From positions 201,822,034 to 201,886,033 of the forward strand of contig NC_134456.1 of the NCBI RefSeq assembly GCF_047948215.1: a DNA stretch of 64,000 nucleotides, written 5' to 3'. This document shows, piece after piece, positions 60,701 through 64,000 of the stretch. The translations under genes and the position numbers were made by a program. The notes beneath the pieces were generated by a model that had not been told where the DNA came from, ran no database searches, and was given only the letters and a program-made list of their open reading frames with translations. Numbering within the stretch: position 1 is the stretch's first letter; each line of letters begins with the position of its first letter. The stretch is from Lycorma delicatula. Lineage: Eukaryota; Arthropoda; Insecta; Hemiptera; Fulgoridae.

Positions 60701-62602
60701 AAAAAGTCCAAAATCCAAATTTTTGGGGATTTTGGGTTTTTTTTTTATACTTTTGGTTCAGTCGATTGTAAGTACGTACAGAAATCCCGCCAAAACTAGT
60801 CGAAATCTGAAAACTGAAGTCTTTCACAATCACAATGCTTTCTTTACTTTGTACAAGGAAGTAAAAATTGGTAAACTTTTAGAAAAAGGAAGTCATTAGC
60901 TTTCTTTTAATCATCCATGACCGTTTTATCAACTGATCAACAATGTTTTTCTAGGATTAGATCTGAACATGACAGGTGGTAGACTTTATTTCAACACTTG
61001 CTGAAGTTAATGCTTTTACTTAAAAATTTGATTAACACATCATTTGATCCTTCCTTCAAACTGAATTTCTTGCATTTCAACTTACCTAGATTACTAGCTG
61101 AATTAATCAAAACATACAATTATATTCAGTTTATACTATACAAAAAGTAAGGACAAATGTTTTAAAGTAGCTGAATTAATCAAAACATACAATTATATTC
61201 AGTTTATACTATACAAAAAGTAAGGACAAATGTTTTAAAGTAGGGATGGCAAATAAACCCACCATGTTAGTCTAATGGTGAACGCGTCTTCCCAAATCAG
61301 CTGATTTAGAAGTCGAGAGTTCCAGTGTTCAAGTCCTAGTAAAGTCAGTTATTTTTACACGGATTTGAATACTAGATCGTGGATACCGGTGTTCTTTGGT
61401 GGTTGGGTCTCAATTAACCACACATCTCATGAATGGTTGAACTGAGACTGTACAAGACTACACTTCATTTACACTCATACATATTATTTTCTGAAAGGTA
61501 ATTACCGAAGGCTAAACAGGAAAAAAAAAGAAAGGGATGCCAAATAACGCTGCAAGCACAGATGTTTTCACTTACTGATGAGTATTCTAAAATGTTGGAA
61601 AAATCAAAAAAGTTCAAAAAATAAAATGTTTGCAAAAGTAAAAGTAGAAGATATATATTTAGTCTGTATGATATTCATTGTCAAGGAAATACCTTTGTAA
61701 GAATTGTATGTCATCGTTAATGTGCATATGGAAAAAAAAGTATGCTTTGTTTTAAGACTATAACCACATCACATTGTTTTTATGGAATAAAGAGCAGTAC
61801 AGTATCCATTTGTTTTTCCATAATATGGTAATTTAATTTAATCATAAAAATACAGTGAAACAGGATCAATGAAGACTCAAATATACAACAATATGATAGC
61901 TATGTGCTACTAAGATTTATGACCACTCTCAAGAAATTAATAAAGTTACTATAATAGGCATGTACAGTAATAATGCTGCCACGCATGATTACTGCAAATA
62001 TGATGCTCTATATTTGCTGTTTTATAATAAAAATTATGATTGTCGATAATATAAATTACAATGACTTGTTCAATGGCCTTATATTGATGCTCTTTGGGAT
62101 GCATAAATGAATATAAATATTTTACATTGATGCATTTCAAATTAGGTATTATTCACTAATAGCCATATTAAACAAAAAGCAGTAATTGGCCACATTCTGT
62201 TTTATATTAGGAATATTATTAAATTAAATAATTCATTCCAGTAATAAAATATTAATTAAGAAACTTGGATTTTCAGTAATGATTGGATTCACTGTTTTCA
62301 AAACACTGTATGTCTAAAATAAACTACCTAAAACTTTTATACATGATTATATTACCTTTTCAGCTATTTAGGATGTCATCCATTAAAGAAGGGGATTGAA
62401 TGGTTCACTGAATTACCAGAAGACGAAGAAGCTGTAGCTGTTACTGCTGGAATTGGATGGGTTGCAGTAGCTACAAGTATGCAGACTTTGCGTATATTTA
62501 CTTTAGCTGGTAATCAAAGAGAAGTATTATCACTTCCGGGTCCTGTTGTTTGTCTTGGAGGATATAAGAACATTTTAGCTGCTACTTTTCATATGTCTTC
62601 AG
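14650..62602 (+). CDS. WDHD1: WDHD1 / AND-1 / Ctf4, replisome adaptor (exons 1-10, 3' incomplete)
   Basis: WDHD1 (Ctf4 in yeast) is a trimeric nuclear replisome hub linking the CMG helicase to DNA polymerase alpha-primase and other partners. Ten coding exons with canonical GT-AG borders and matching phases join into 1699 coding bases, about 566 residues. Order: WD40 propeller (residues about 1-320; GSEGDIRIW, SSCDGSVKIW and TDKKLHVW are typical strand ends); acidic then Arg/Ser-rich linker (318-410); start of the SepB domain (from about 415; AWNDIGII, FHDSSFHYP, LPGPVVCLGG). The protein closely parallels vertebrate WDHD1 across this length. The remaining SepB part, helical bundle and HMG box lie beyond 64000. 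Introns are 1.4-11.6 kb and full of mobile elements. The ATG at 14650 is chosen because it follows the acceptor by 15 bases and matches the family N-terminus (KPLRYAHSEGHT). Confidence 0.95.
14769..16040 (-). mobile_element. Mariner element, non-functional, antisense in WDHD1 intron 1
   Basis: The ends are imperfect inverted repeats: left CGAGGGAAATTCAATAATTA, right (reverse complement) AGGGGGACATTCAATAATTA, with TA duplications at 14767-14768 and 16041-16042. The minus strand encodes transposase pieces in three frames: 15668-15414 (helix-turn-helix region), 15398-15138 (DETWVHN, first catalytic Asp) and 15141-14779 (HDNAQPHT and LAPSDFHLF, second and third Asp of the DD34D triad). Frameshifts make it inactive. 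It sits 42 bases after the exon 1 splice donor. Confidence 0.93.
16330..17270 (+). mobile_element. 3' end of a non-LTR retrotransposon with RNase H-like region and poly(A)
   Basis: Around 16550-16780 one frame reads WIPSHIGISGNECANHAAKE followed by a segment ending EWLTEWNAIINNKLHSVKDT, typical of the RNase H part of Jockey/CR1-type LINE polyproteins. Around 16815-16925 a GHTKHTREH...HPCGLC-like C-terminus follows. A 21-base A run at 17248-17268 marks the 3' end. Frames are broken; the 5' part is missing. Confidence 0.72.
17370..18980 (+). mobile_element. Decayed LINE reverse transcriptase region
   Basis: Broken plus-strand frames give an endonuclease-like segment near 17515 (GANAREGW), a reverse-transcriptase-like segment near 18020-18070 (AxxDSV type) and a C-terminal region at 18640-18850 (QLRWFGYVIRVDGSRLPKRV) typical of RTE/CFDP2-like polyproteins. 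It is a second LINE fossil in intron 1, separate from the poly(A)-ended one just upstream. Confidence 0.55.
18990..21200. other. WDHD1 intron 1, remaining part; no features recognised
   Basis: AT-rich intronic sequence with short homopolymers. I found no coding remnants that could be assigned and no paired terminal repeats. Confidence 0.4.
21219..21330 (+). CDS. WDHD1: WDHD1 coding exon 2
   Basis: The acceptor TTTCAG precedes 21219 and the donor GTATTT is at 21331. The first base completes the split Lys codon of exon 1; 37 full codons follow (FIVTCGSEGDIRIW, then an acidic loop and KAYAVIVK). It encodes the first blade of the N-terminal WD40 propeller. Confidence 0.94.
21465..21545 (+). mobile_element. 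tRNA-like short repeat, family B (copy 2, degraded)
   Basis: GAGCGGTAGCATCTCAGAC, then TTTCATCTTAAAGTCCTGAG and a T-rich end align with the copy at about 41315. The B-box region is decayed. Confidence 0.4.
21957..23285 (-). mobile_element. Tc1/mariner-superfamily element, complete ends, broken transposase
   Basis: Inverted ends CAGGGTGTCCCATATAAAAC and (reverse complement) CAGGGTGTCCTGTATACAAC are flanked by TA at 21955-21956 and 23286-23287, giving a 1329-bp copy. The minus strand encodes helix-turn-helix segments (22961-22780), FFTDEARFHLDG (first Asp), a second-Asp region in another frame near 22400, and WPPRSPDLTVADFF (22320-22270). One frameshift and one stop near 22320-22420 inactivate it. 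The third catalytic residue looks like Asp; the exact subgroup is not certain. It lies in WDHD1 intron 2. Confidence 0.93.
23286..24360. other. WDHD1 intron 2, right part; nothing recognised
   Basis: AT-rich DNA without convincing coding or repeat structure up to the exon 3 acceptor. Confidence 0.4.
24378..24529 (+). CDS. WDHD1: WDHD1 coding exon 3
   Basis: The acceptor TTTTTTGTTAG precedes 24378 and the donor GTAAGT is at 24530. It encodes 50 codons plus two bases (GDKMFVGTNNNYVQSFTFPE, then DGIVTRFKAPVTSIDASC and GKFVVCGS), WD40 blade 2 and the start of the next. It ends inside a Gln codon completed by exon 4. Confidence 0.94.
24530..26230. other. WDHD1 intron 3, left part; AT-rich, nothing recognised
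   Basis: Very AT-rich sequence with long A/T runs. No coding remnants or element ends were identified. Confidence 0.4.
26240..27970 (-). pseudogene. BED-finger hAT-like transposase fossil (copy 2)
   Basis: Minus-strand frames give a BED-finger-like segment near 27450-27370, LKGTNLSDKQPTTFAFHVAF near 27255-27205, SSKLISKLF, and then a C-terminal part (CGAIIIHNCLQTAVDVLPIV near 26745-26680; LKVFCEFVDVEYNKVLQ near 26610-26560) like hAT-family proteins of the KIAA1586 type. It shares its 5' half with 13270-14115, including the segment rich in GTGGCCTAATGAATTT. Stops in every frame mark it as dead. It occupies intron 3. Confidence 0.65.
28165..28760 (+). pseudogene. LINE ORF1 remnant with PHD-like zinc finger and coiled coil
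   Basis: From the ATG at 28165, Cys-rich residues (IQCTECKSFFHGGCVNLSED) form a partial PHD-type finger, as in ORF1 of some CR1/Jockey-clade LINEs. A Glu/Lys-rich helix follows (KSLEHQLDELEQYSCINCLE, near 28555-28620). Stops occur at about 28321 and later. It is followed in order by endonuclease and reverse transcriptase remnants, so it is the 5' part of one element. Confidence 0.55.
29234..29533 (+). pseudogene. LINE ORF2 endonuclease domain, N-terminal part
   Basis: This 99-codon segment has the start of an AP-endonuclease-like domain: QQNIRCMQKNFD (Asn), then IIIFTEIWIEEDELCLYILP (catalytic Glu in TE.W) and GYSVYAE. It ends at a stop; the middle of ORF2 is displaced by the GC-rich insert at 29897. 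The reverse transcriptase part resumes near 30990. Confidence 0.7.
29897..30775. repeat. GC-rich insert of unknown type splitting a LINE
   Basis: This stretch is clearly richer in G and C than its neighbours. It interrupts a LINE between its endonuclease and reverse transcriptase parts. Open frames of 152 and 119 codons run through it, but neither resembles a known protein, and several frames are open simply because stops are rare. Its right part (30511-30710) contains three diverged tandem units of about 65-70 bases. It may be a non-autonomous element or satellite-like fragment; no terminal repeats were found. Confidence 0.55.
30511..30710. repeat. Three diverged tandem units of about 65-70 bp
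   Basis: Units begin near 30511, 30575 and 30643. Shared words are CAGGG(T/C)TACC-like starts, AAG(G/A)TTAT-like middles and AAGCCATTTGATGAC, AAGCCAATCGACGAC, AAGCCATTCGGCGAC near each end. Confidence 0.65.
30990..31690 (+). pseudogene. LINE reverse transcriptase domain remnant
   Basis: Frames read YYTGLFVDVMKALTQ (first catalytic Asp region), a thumb-side region with LLDRLYNAGVRGITHQLF, and CFGKFKGNVTAFAGDTTLNY at about 31500-31560, where the usual A.ADD box has become AFAGDT. The loss of the first Asp of the pair plus frameshifts means no activity. It continues decayed to about 32110. Confidence 0.75.
32140..32750 (+). repeat. Dispersed repeat, copy 1 (inverted partner at 60420-60870)
   Basis: The segment runs from TTTTTACTTCCTTGGTATGA near 32152 through TTTTGGACTTGTCCTTAACTG near 32290 to CTTACAAGGGGAAGGCACAT near 32418, then an AT-rich tail. 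The same blocks occur in reverse order and complement at 60540-60870. It is a mobile repeat of unknown class, probably non-autonomous. Confidence 0.7.
33178..33226. repeat. Perfect 20-bp inverted repeat with 9-base loop
   Basis: The left arm GGGGGAATACATATAATGTA (33178-33197) and right arm TACATTATATGTATTCCCCC (33207-33226) are exact reverse complements. It lies at the edge of an R1-like LINE fragment. Confidence 0.9.
33240..34250 (-). mobile_element. R1/TRAS-like LINE, C-terminal part, nested insertion
   Basis: The minus strand encodes LRVISGYWTTGADAASIVAG with PPIDLQAKLR (33800-33720) and DHTVLSCPRWRDLRADML (33450-33395), the C-terminal pattern of R1-clade polyproteins. GC content is higher than the host intron. 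The reading frame is split across three frames. It lies between fragments of an older LINE on the opposite strand. Confidence 0.75.
34330..34600 (+). pseudogene. C-terminal end of the interrupted LINE ORF2
   Basis: The frame includes RLMIYKKIYSYLAPTFFNRL followed by PFNIKNG, the usual tail of CR1/Jockey-type reverse transcriptase polyproteins. It is probably the 3' continuation of the element at 28165-32110, separated from it by nested insertions. Confidence 0.5.
34640..35195 (+). mobile_element. RTE/CFDP2-like LINE, 3' end
   Basis: The frame at 34721-34957 encodes LKVYVWSVALYGSETWTIG, then EAFEMWCYRRMLKIRW and NEEVLRQIDEERR, the standard C-terminal region of this LINE group. Shifted frames continue with GHxL and a final MTEDKKK-like end, and the copy closes with an A run at 35186-35194. 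Confidence 0.78.
35200..36160. other. WDHD1 intron 3, right end; nothing recognised
   Basis: AT-rich intron sequence up to the exon 4 acceptor, with no gene or element ends seen. Confidence 0.4.
36173..36278 (+). CDS. WDHD1: WDHD1 coding exon 4
   Basis: The acceptor CTACAG precedes 36173 and the donor GTGAGT is at 36279. The first base completes a Gln codon; 35 codons follow (DMEIHVTEDGTLSSVLTDHK, then APVLSVAVDPKGEYF), matching the WD40 blade with the conserved HKAPVLS turn. It ends in phase 0. Confidence 0.94.
37000..38250 (-). mobile_element. Old mariner fossil, antisense in WDHD1 intron 4
   Basis: Minus-strand fragments read FHNNTQPHTVQLTQ (second Asp region, now Asn-Asn) near 37300-37240 and an N-terminal region near 37760-37600 resembling mariner transposases. 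Decay is heavy and no clear terminal repeats survive, so the ends are approximate. Confidence 0.6.
38340..38904. mobile_element. MITE with pogo/Tigger-like ends
   Basis: The left end TACCCTATATTTCGGCAGAT and the reverse complement of the right end, TACCGTATATTTACAGTTAA, are imperfect inverted repeats, each starting at TA. Internally, GGGGTCATCGTATAGGACAG and GGGGGTCGTCTTGTAGGACA form a second repeated pair. The length is 565 bp with no coding content, as for a non-autonomous TA-inserting element. Confidence 0.6.
38976..39920. other. Unclassified, possibly repetitive stretch in intron 4
   Basis: There is a 103-codon open frame on the minus strand (39287-38976) with no family resemblance that I recognise. 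Two GC-richer patches (39110-39300 and 39750-39860) share words such as CAGTCAGGCA/TAGTCAGGCA near their outer edges. It may be an unrecognised element. Confidence 0.3.
40721..40972 (+). CDS. WDHD1: WDHD1 coding exon 5
   Basis: The acceptor TTTTCTTAG precedes 40721 and the donor GTAAGT is at 40973. Exactly 84 codons in phase 0: ASSSCDGSVKIW (end of a WD blade), ISWAPITGYLLAVPCENEIC (next blade) and HSWQKTMSL. It aligns directly with vertebrate WDHD1. Confidence 0.95.
41315..41395 (+). mobile_element. tRNA-like short repeat, family B (copy 3)
   Basis: GTGGTGGAGTGGTAGCGTCT, then AGAGGTCCGGCGTTTGAATT, with tRNA-like A and B box positions. It is the best-preserved of the three copies; the anticodon arm and B box are still altered, so it is not called a functional tRNA. 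Confidence 0.5.
42437..42645 (+). mobile_element. tRNA-derived SINE, family A, copy 2 (3' truncated)
   Basis: It begins CCACCGGGTTGGTCTAGTGG and continues through TTGAATACTAGATTGTATGT and GTGTTCTTTGGTGGTTGGGG, then breaks off in AT-rich DNA without the usual CTAAACAGG tail. Confidence 0.82.
42790..43325 (+). mobile_element. Jockey-type LINE ORF1 (gag-like) fragment, nested
   Basis: The plus strand encodes IPPIMLDCPMEWPTLARAIS, FLHSKGVAFHFFQLPKDR and VVIRGIPYGATPEAVKEELT, the characteristic gag-like region of Jockey-clade ORF1 proteins (the part preceding the zinc knuckles). One frame is open across about 43000-43320 apart from a stop near 43102. The zinc knuckles and ORF2 are absent. Confidence 0.8.
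43621..43905 (+). mobile_element. tRNA-derived SINE, family A, copy 3 with target-site duplication
   Basis: Full-length copy from CCCACCGGGTTGGTCTAGTG to GCTAAACAGGAAAAGAGAGT. The 12-bp repeat TGGTATTCCCAA flanks it at 43609-43620 and 43906-43917. It lies inside the minus-strand LINE, so it is younger than that element. Confidence 0.88.
45490..45740 (-). mobile_element. 3' untranslated end of a LINE (minus strand, poly(A) at 45490)
   Basis: Reading the minus strand, GC-richer sequence ends ...GCAAGTTGGTATCACGTAAT followed by a run of A (T run at 45491-45499). This is the usual look of a LINE 3' end. Which LINE it belongs to is not known. Confidence 0.4.
46074..46325 (+). CDS. WDHD1: WDHD1 coding exon 6
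   Basis: The acceptor TTTTTTTAG precedes 46074 and the donor GTGCGT is at 46326. Again exactly 84 codons in phase 0: VFSVCSYSHCSQYLAASTTD, then KLHVWNVKKGKLEFTF, CAIAWQPSSSDKYEFVFCNT and GYLGSVEY. It completes the N-terminal WD40 propeller. The frame also stays open for about 100 bases into the intron, which is fortuitous. Confidence 0.95.
46326..47764. other. WDHD1 intron 6 with simple repeats
   Basis: It holds a (CT)n/(TG)n stretch near 46745-46790, an AC plus AT run near 47082-47110 and a TTTAACTTTTTCTTTTAT word duplicated near 46630 and 46668. No gene or transposon ends were recognised. Confidence 0.55.
47765..47936 (+). CDS. WDHD1: WDHD1 coding exon 7 (acidic linker)
   Basis: The acceptor TTATCACAG precedes 47765 and the donor GTGTGA is at 47937. 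It encodes 57 codons plus one base, rich in Asp, Asn and Glu (GGNNDDDDNEFAISVEKIKA, DMGFNPDGSMIDNCD). It is the disordered linker after the WD40 propeller. Sequence conservation is weak except the SVEKIKADMGF segment. Confidence 0.85.
47940..49530. other. WDHD1 intron 7, left part; nothing recognised
   Basis: AT-rich intron with no assignable coding remnants or terminal repeats before the mariner at 49537. Confidence 0.4.
49537..50846 (+). mobile_element. Mariner element with long matching ends, in WDHD1 intron 7
   Basis: The ends are inverted repeats matching over about 45 bases (start CGAGGGTTATTTTTTTTTCA), flanked by TA at 49535-49536 and 50847-50848; total 1310 bp. The transposase starts at the ATG at 49697. 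It has an N-terminal helix-turn-helix part with premature stops near 49760, 49890 and 49918, a frameshift near 50095, then a 210-codon stretch (50044-50676) with GDKTWVHF, HDIAQPHT and PPYSPDLAPSDFHLF, the DD34D triad positions. It is inactive, but decay is mild. Confidence 0.95.
50850..51540. other. Intron 7 stretch, probably repeat-derived
   Basis: Slightly GC-richer sequence without a recognised protein. Its continuation after the LINE insertion (51790-51930) suggests one older, unclassified repeat interrupted by that insertion. Confidence 0.3.
51554..51786 (+). mobile_element. 5'-truncated Jockey-like LINE 3' end with poly(A) and target duplication
   Basis: About 230 bases ending CGGGCGATGATAACGTTCAA, then CCGTTTTTCGCCC and about 40 A residues. 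The direct repeat AGTACATCTGTGG lies at 51541-51553 and 51787-51799. The intact poly(A) and perfect duplication indicate a young insertion. Confidence 0.85.
52540..52691 (+). CDS. WDHD1: WDHD1 coding exon 8 (Arg/Ser repeats and SepB entry)
   Basis: The acceptor TTTTTTTTAG precedes 52540 and the donor GTAAGT is at 52692. The first two bases complete a Val codon; 50 codons follow. Residues about 376-397 are an Arg/Ser alternation (NRSRSRSRTRSRSRSTSRSH), then SPRAVIPQIDMQLPFQPSAT and the conserved entry to the SepB domain, LQFRFM. Vertebrate WDHD1 has a basic patch in this linker but no comparable RS run. The frame joins correctly on both sides, so the RS tract is in the mature mRNA. Confidence 0.88.
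52733..54050 (+). mobile_element. Mariner element, non-functional, in WDHD1 intron 8
   Basis: Imperfect inverted ends (left TGAGAGGTGGATCAAAAATA, right reverse complement TGAGGGACAATCATAAAGTA, both then AGTTACA) are flanked by TA at 52731-52732 and 54051-54052; 1318 bp. The transposase begins near 52979 (MVEVYGENAM), shifts frame near 53090, and runs as a 205-codon stretch to 53679 with GDERWVLHY (first Asp). The second-Asp region and the last Asp region (HPPYSTDLASCNYYLF near 53720-53770) are in other frames. It starts 41 bases after the exon 8 donor. Confidence 0.93.
54053..56630. other. WDHD1 intron 8, middle; AT-rich, nothing recognised
   Basis: Long AT-rich stretch with no assignable coding remnants or paired repeats. 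Confidence 0.4.
56640..58750 (+). pseudogene. DUF4371-type hAT transposase fossil
   Basis: The plus strand gives IEVIKNCWSPTSS, LKRKFKYSWLVDCAPCLAYC with KKLKG (56900-56970), the N-terminal TTF-finger-like region of DUF4371 hAT proteins. NWRPQQQNVLLK follows near 57110, then SVISTVMICGTHDVPL near 57215-57255, and a later central part (SHKSAETLCESTSTDSLRLL at 58238-58300). Order and wording match the family often labelled '52 kDa repressor of the inhibitor of the protein kinase-like'. Stops and shifts are frequent. No terminal repeats were found. Confidence 0.7.
59046..59230 (+). CDS. WDHD1: WDHD1 coding exon 9 (SepB domain)
   Basis: The acceptor TTTTACAG precedes 59046 and the donor GTAATA is at 59231. 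It encodes 61 codons plus two bases: AWNDIGIIEQ, AISVKFHDSSFHYPFRISNE and LNYSMAALSSDVVVFASEK, closely parallel to the start of the vertebrate SepB propeller, the part that trimerises and recruits CIP-box partners. It ends within a Ser codon completed by exon 10. Confidence 0.95.
59231..60330. other. WDHD1 intron 9, left part
   Basis: It contains an inverted fragment of a dispersed repeat near 59320-59380 (complement of the block near 10265 and 34275) and a purine-rich tandem array at about 59840-60000. Otherwise nothing recognised. Confidence 0.5.
59840..60000. repeat. Purine-rich tandem repeat, about 62-bp unit, 2.6 copies
   Basis: The words AAATATAAATAG(G)AAGAAA, then TGTTAA, then AAAAATTAAGA recur three times with a period near 62 bases. 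Confidence 0.7.
60420..60870 (-). repeat. Dispersed repeat, copy 2 (inverted relative to 32140-32750)
   Basis: ATGTGCCTTCCCTTGTAAGA near 60557, GGCTATAACTCTGGAACCAA near 60608, GCTGTCAATGAGGGCTTATT near 60669 and TACTTTGTACAAGGAAGTAA near 60845 are the complements, in reverse order, of blocks at 32418, 32365, 32325 and 32152. Confidence 0.75.
61095..61240. repeat. 73-bp perfect tandem duplication
   Basis: The unit starting TAGCTGAATTAATCAAAACA occurs at 61095-61167 and again at 61168-61240 with no visible differences, directly left of a SINE copy. Such identity may be a recent duplication or an assembly artefact. Confidence 0.92.
61257..61532 (+). mobile_element. tRNA-derived SINE, family A, copy 4 with target-site duplication
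   Basis: It starts near CCCACCATGTTAGTCTAATGG (A box mutated) and ends GGCTAAACAGG plus an A-rich tail. A 15-bp flanking repeat, AGGGATGGCAAATAA at 61242-61256 and AGGGATGCCAAATAA at 61533-61547, differs at one base. Confidence 0.88.
61548..62350. other. WDHD1 intron 9, right part; nothing recognised
   Basis: AT-rich intron up to the exon 10 acceptor. Confidence 0.4.
62364..62602 (+). CDS. WDHD1: WDHD1 coding exon 10 (SepB domain)
   Basis: The acceptor CCTTTTCAG precedes 62364 and the donor GTAAAT is at 62603. The first base completes a Ser codon, then YLGCHPLKKGIEWFTELPED, AVTAGIGWVAVATSMQTLRI and REVLSLPGPVVCLGG. It aligns with the central SepB propeller of animal WDHD1. The exon ends one base into a codon, so the gene continues past the window. 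Confidence 0.95.
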
Positions 62603-64000
62603 GTAAATTACATTTTTTATTTTTTTGTTATGTTTCTTGCAGTATATGATATCAATTATTATTCTGTTTTAATAATTTTTAATTTTTGGAGATATGTAGT
62701 ATTAGAAATTATTTTGCATCTGCATTTTTTTGAATTCTGTATGATACTAAATTGCTATATGATATTGAAATATCATACAGCACGTCCTTGAGATATTCCA
62801 GTTGTTAAATTATCAGCTTAATAACTACCTTAACCAGACCTTACACCTTTTTCATTTTATAAAAATTTAATTGATTACTTTTTTAAGCCTATATTTTGCA
62901 GTTGTTTGGATAATGTTATACGTTGTAACAGTGGAAAGAATGTCTATCTATACACAGCTTATGTCTAAACAGATTTCCAATTATCTGTAACCACCTTAAC
63001 TGAAACCCACATCCAAAATGACCAAAATTATATTTAAAAAATTGTAAATGTTGAAAATTGTAATTTATGTAACTTAACAACAGGATAGTATAATAATAGC
63101 ATTTTGCCTATTATATTTACTGAATATTAGAAATTACAGTTGACCGAAACCATAATGTTCTGTTACACAGTGCTGGTTACAGTTTATAAGCAAGATGTTT
63201 AAATTATTTTTCTGATAAATCATATGATTTTGCTTATTGAAAGCTTATGCCTCTTTCTCATGTCACTATAAATCATCTTAATAATTTAATATATAATAGT
63301 TTTGCTTCTATTTGCAGTTATTTGTAGACTATTTAAATCATTGTGTCATACCTATATATTTGTGTAATCAATGCATCATATTTATACCAGTTCTTGTCTA
63401 CCTTTTGAGTTTTGCTGTTCACCTTGTGTTGCTGTTATTTCATTGTACATTGTAGTTTGTGCTTTGTATATCGGGAATATAGAGTTAATTATTTTCTATA
63501 CTAGGATTAAAGTGATACTTTATATATCTATATATCATTTAAATATTAATGTTTTTTTTAACAGTTAAAAAATGAATGTAGACTGAAGAAGAGTTAGTAA
63601 CAGTGAGATACTGTGTTGCATAGTGTTACTGTAAATTTTGGTGTCAATATTTCAACATTTTCAGATTGGATAAAAGTAAATAAAAATTTTAACAATACAG
63701 TAAAATGTTTAGCAGAAAAAAATAATGAAATCCTCTCAAACATGAAAACTAAATAAGATTTTGATGGTTTACACAATGAAGGGAAAAATGAATTACGTTA
63801 TCTGGTGTTCTCTTTCAGGAAATAGCTAAACTGTTTGCAGAGAAAAATGTTCAGTGATGAATATAAACTTTACAGGTAGTTCTGGATGATGATATTTGTG
63901 AAAACCAAATATGAAGCTTGCAGTTAAGACTTTTGGAGAGATATTATCATCTGATGAAAATATAGCTAAACTTTTTGAAAACATTTTTAAAGAATTACAA
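62603..64000. other. WDHD1 intron 10 (to window edge); nothing recognised
   Basis: AT-rich sequence. No further exon with SepB or HMG-box character was found before the end of the window. Confidence 0.5.

Noticed and set aside
1..64000. CRISPR array, operon or prokaryotic insertion sequence
   Set aside because: No regularly spaced direct repeats with unique spacers and no prokaryotic gene organisation; the splice structure shows a eukaryotic genome.

Overview
This 64 kb window is nuclear DNA from an animal, most likely an insect with a large, AT-rich, repeat-rich genome. The evidence is one spliced gene with small exons and kilobase-scale introns, several Tc1/mariner-type elements with TA target duplications, tRNA-derived SINEs, BEL/Pao and non-LTR retroelement fossils. 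A hemipteran is my best guess from the repeat mix, but the sequence does not prove it. There are no bacterial-type operons, rRNA genes or CRISPR arrays.

Two host genes are recognisable, arranged head to head. On the minus strand, 11226-11349 is the first coding exon of TOMM20, the mitochondrial import receptor; its other exons must lie to the left of the window or were not found. On the plus strand, the replisome gene WDHD1 (AND-1/Ctf4) has its start codon at 14650, and ten coding exons can be followed to 62602 with consistent splice phases. Together they encode about the first 566 residues: the N-terminal WD40 propeller, an acidic then Arg/Ser-rich linker, and the first part of the SepB domain. 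The rest of SepB and the expected HMG box are beyond the right edge. The shared upstream region (about 11350-12045) contains a palindromic E2F-like site, which fits an S-phase gene.

Region by region: 1-11200 is mostly decayed mobile DNA (a SINE with target duplication, a DDE transposase fossil, a possible Polinton/Maverick fragment with an odd palindromic AT repeat, a BEL/Pao retrotransposon, a 200-bp tandem duplication). 11200-14700 holds the two gene starts and the promoter. From 14700 to the end, WDHD1 introns are packed with elements: a mariner and LINE fossils in intron 1; a Tc1/mariner-like element in intron 2; a BED-finger hAT fossil, nested LINEs and a GC-rich insert in intron 3; a mariner fossil and a pogo-like MITE in intron 4; LINE and SINE copies in intron 5; a mariner and a truncated LINE in intron 7; a mariner and a DUF4371 hAT fossil in intron 8; SINE and repeat copies in intron 9.

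No intact autonomous mobile element was found: every transposase or reverse transcriptase examined is broken by stops or frameshifts. I see no convincing undescribed gene system. The points most worth checking are the RS-repeat exon in WDHD1, the divergent promoter with its E2F site, the 3.2-5.3 kb virus-like/Polinton-like remnant, and the GC-rich insert at 29.9-30.8 kb.
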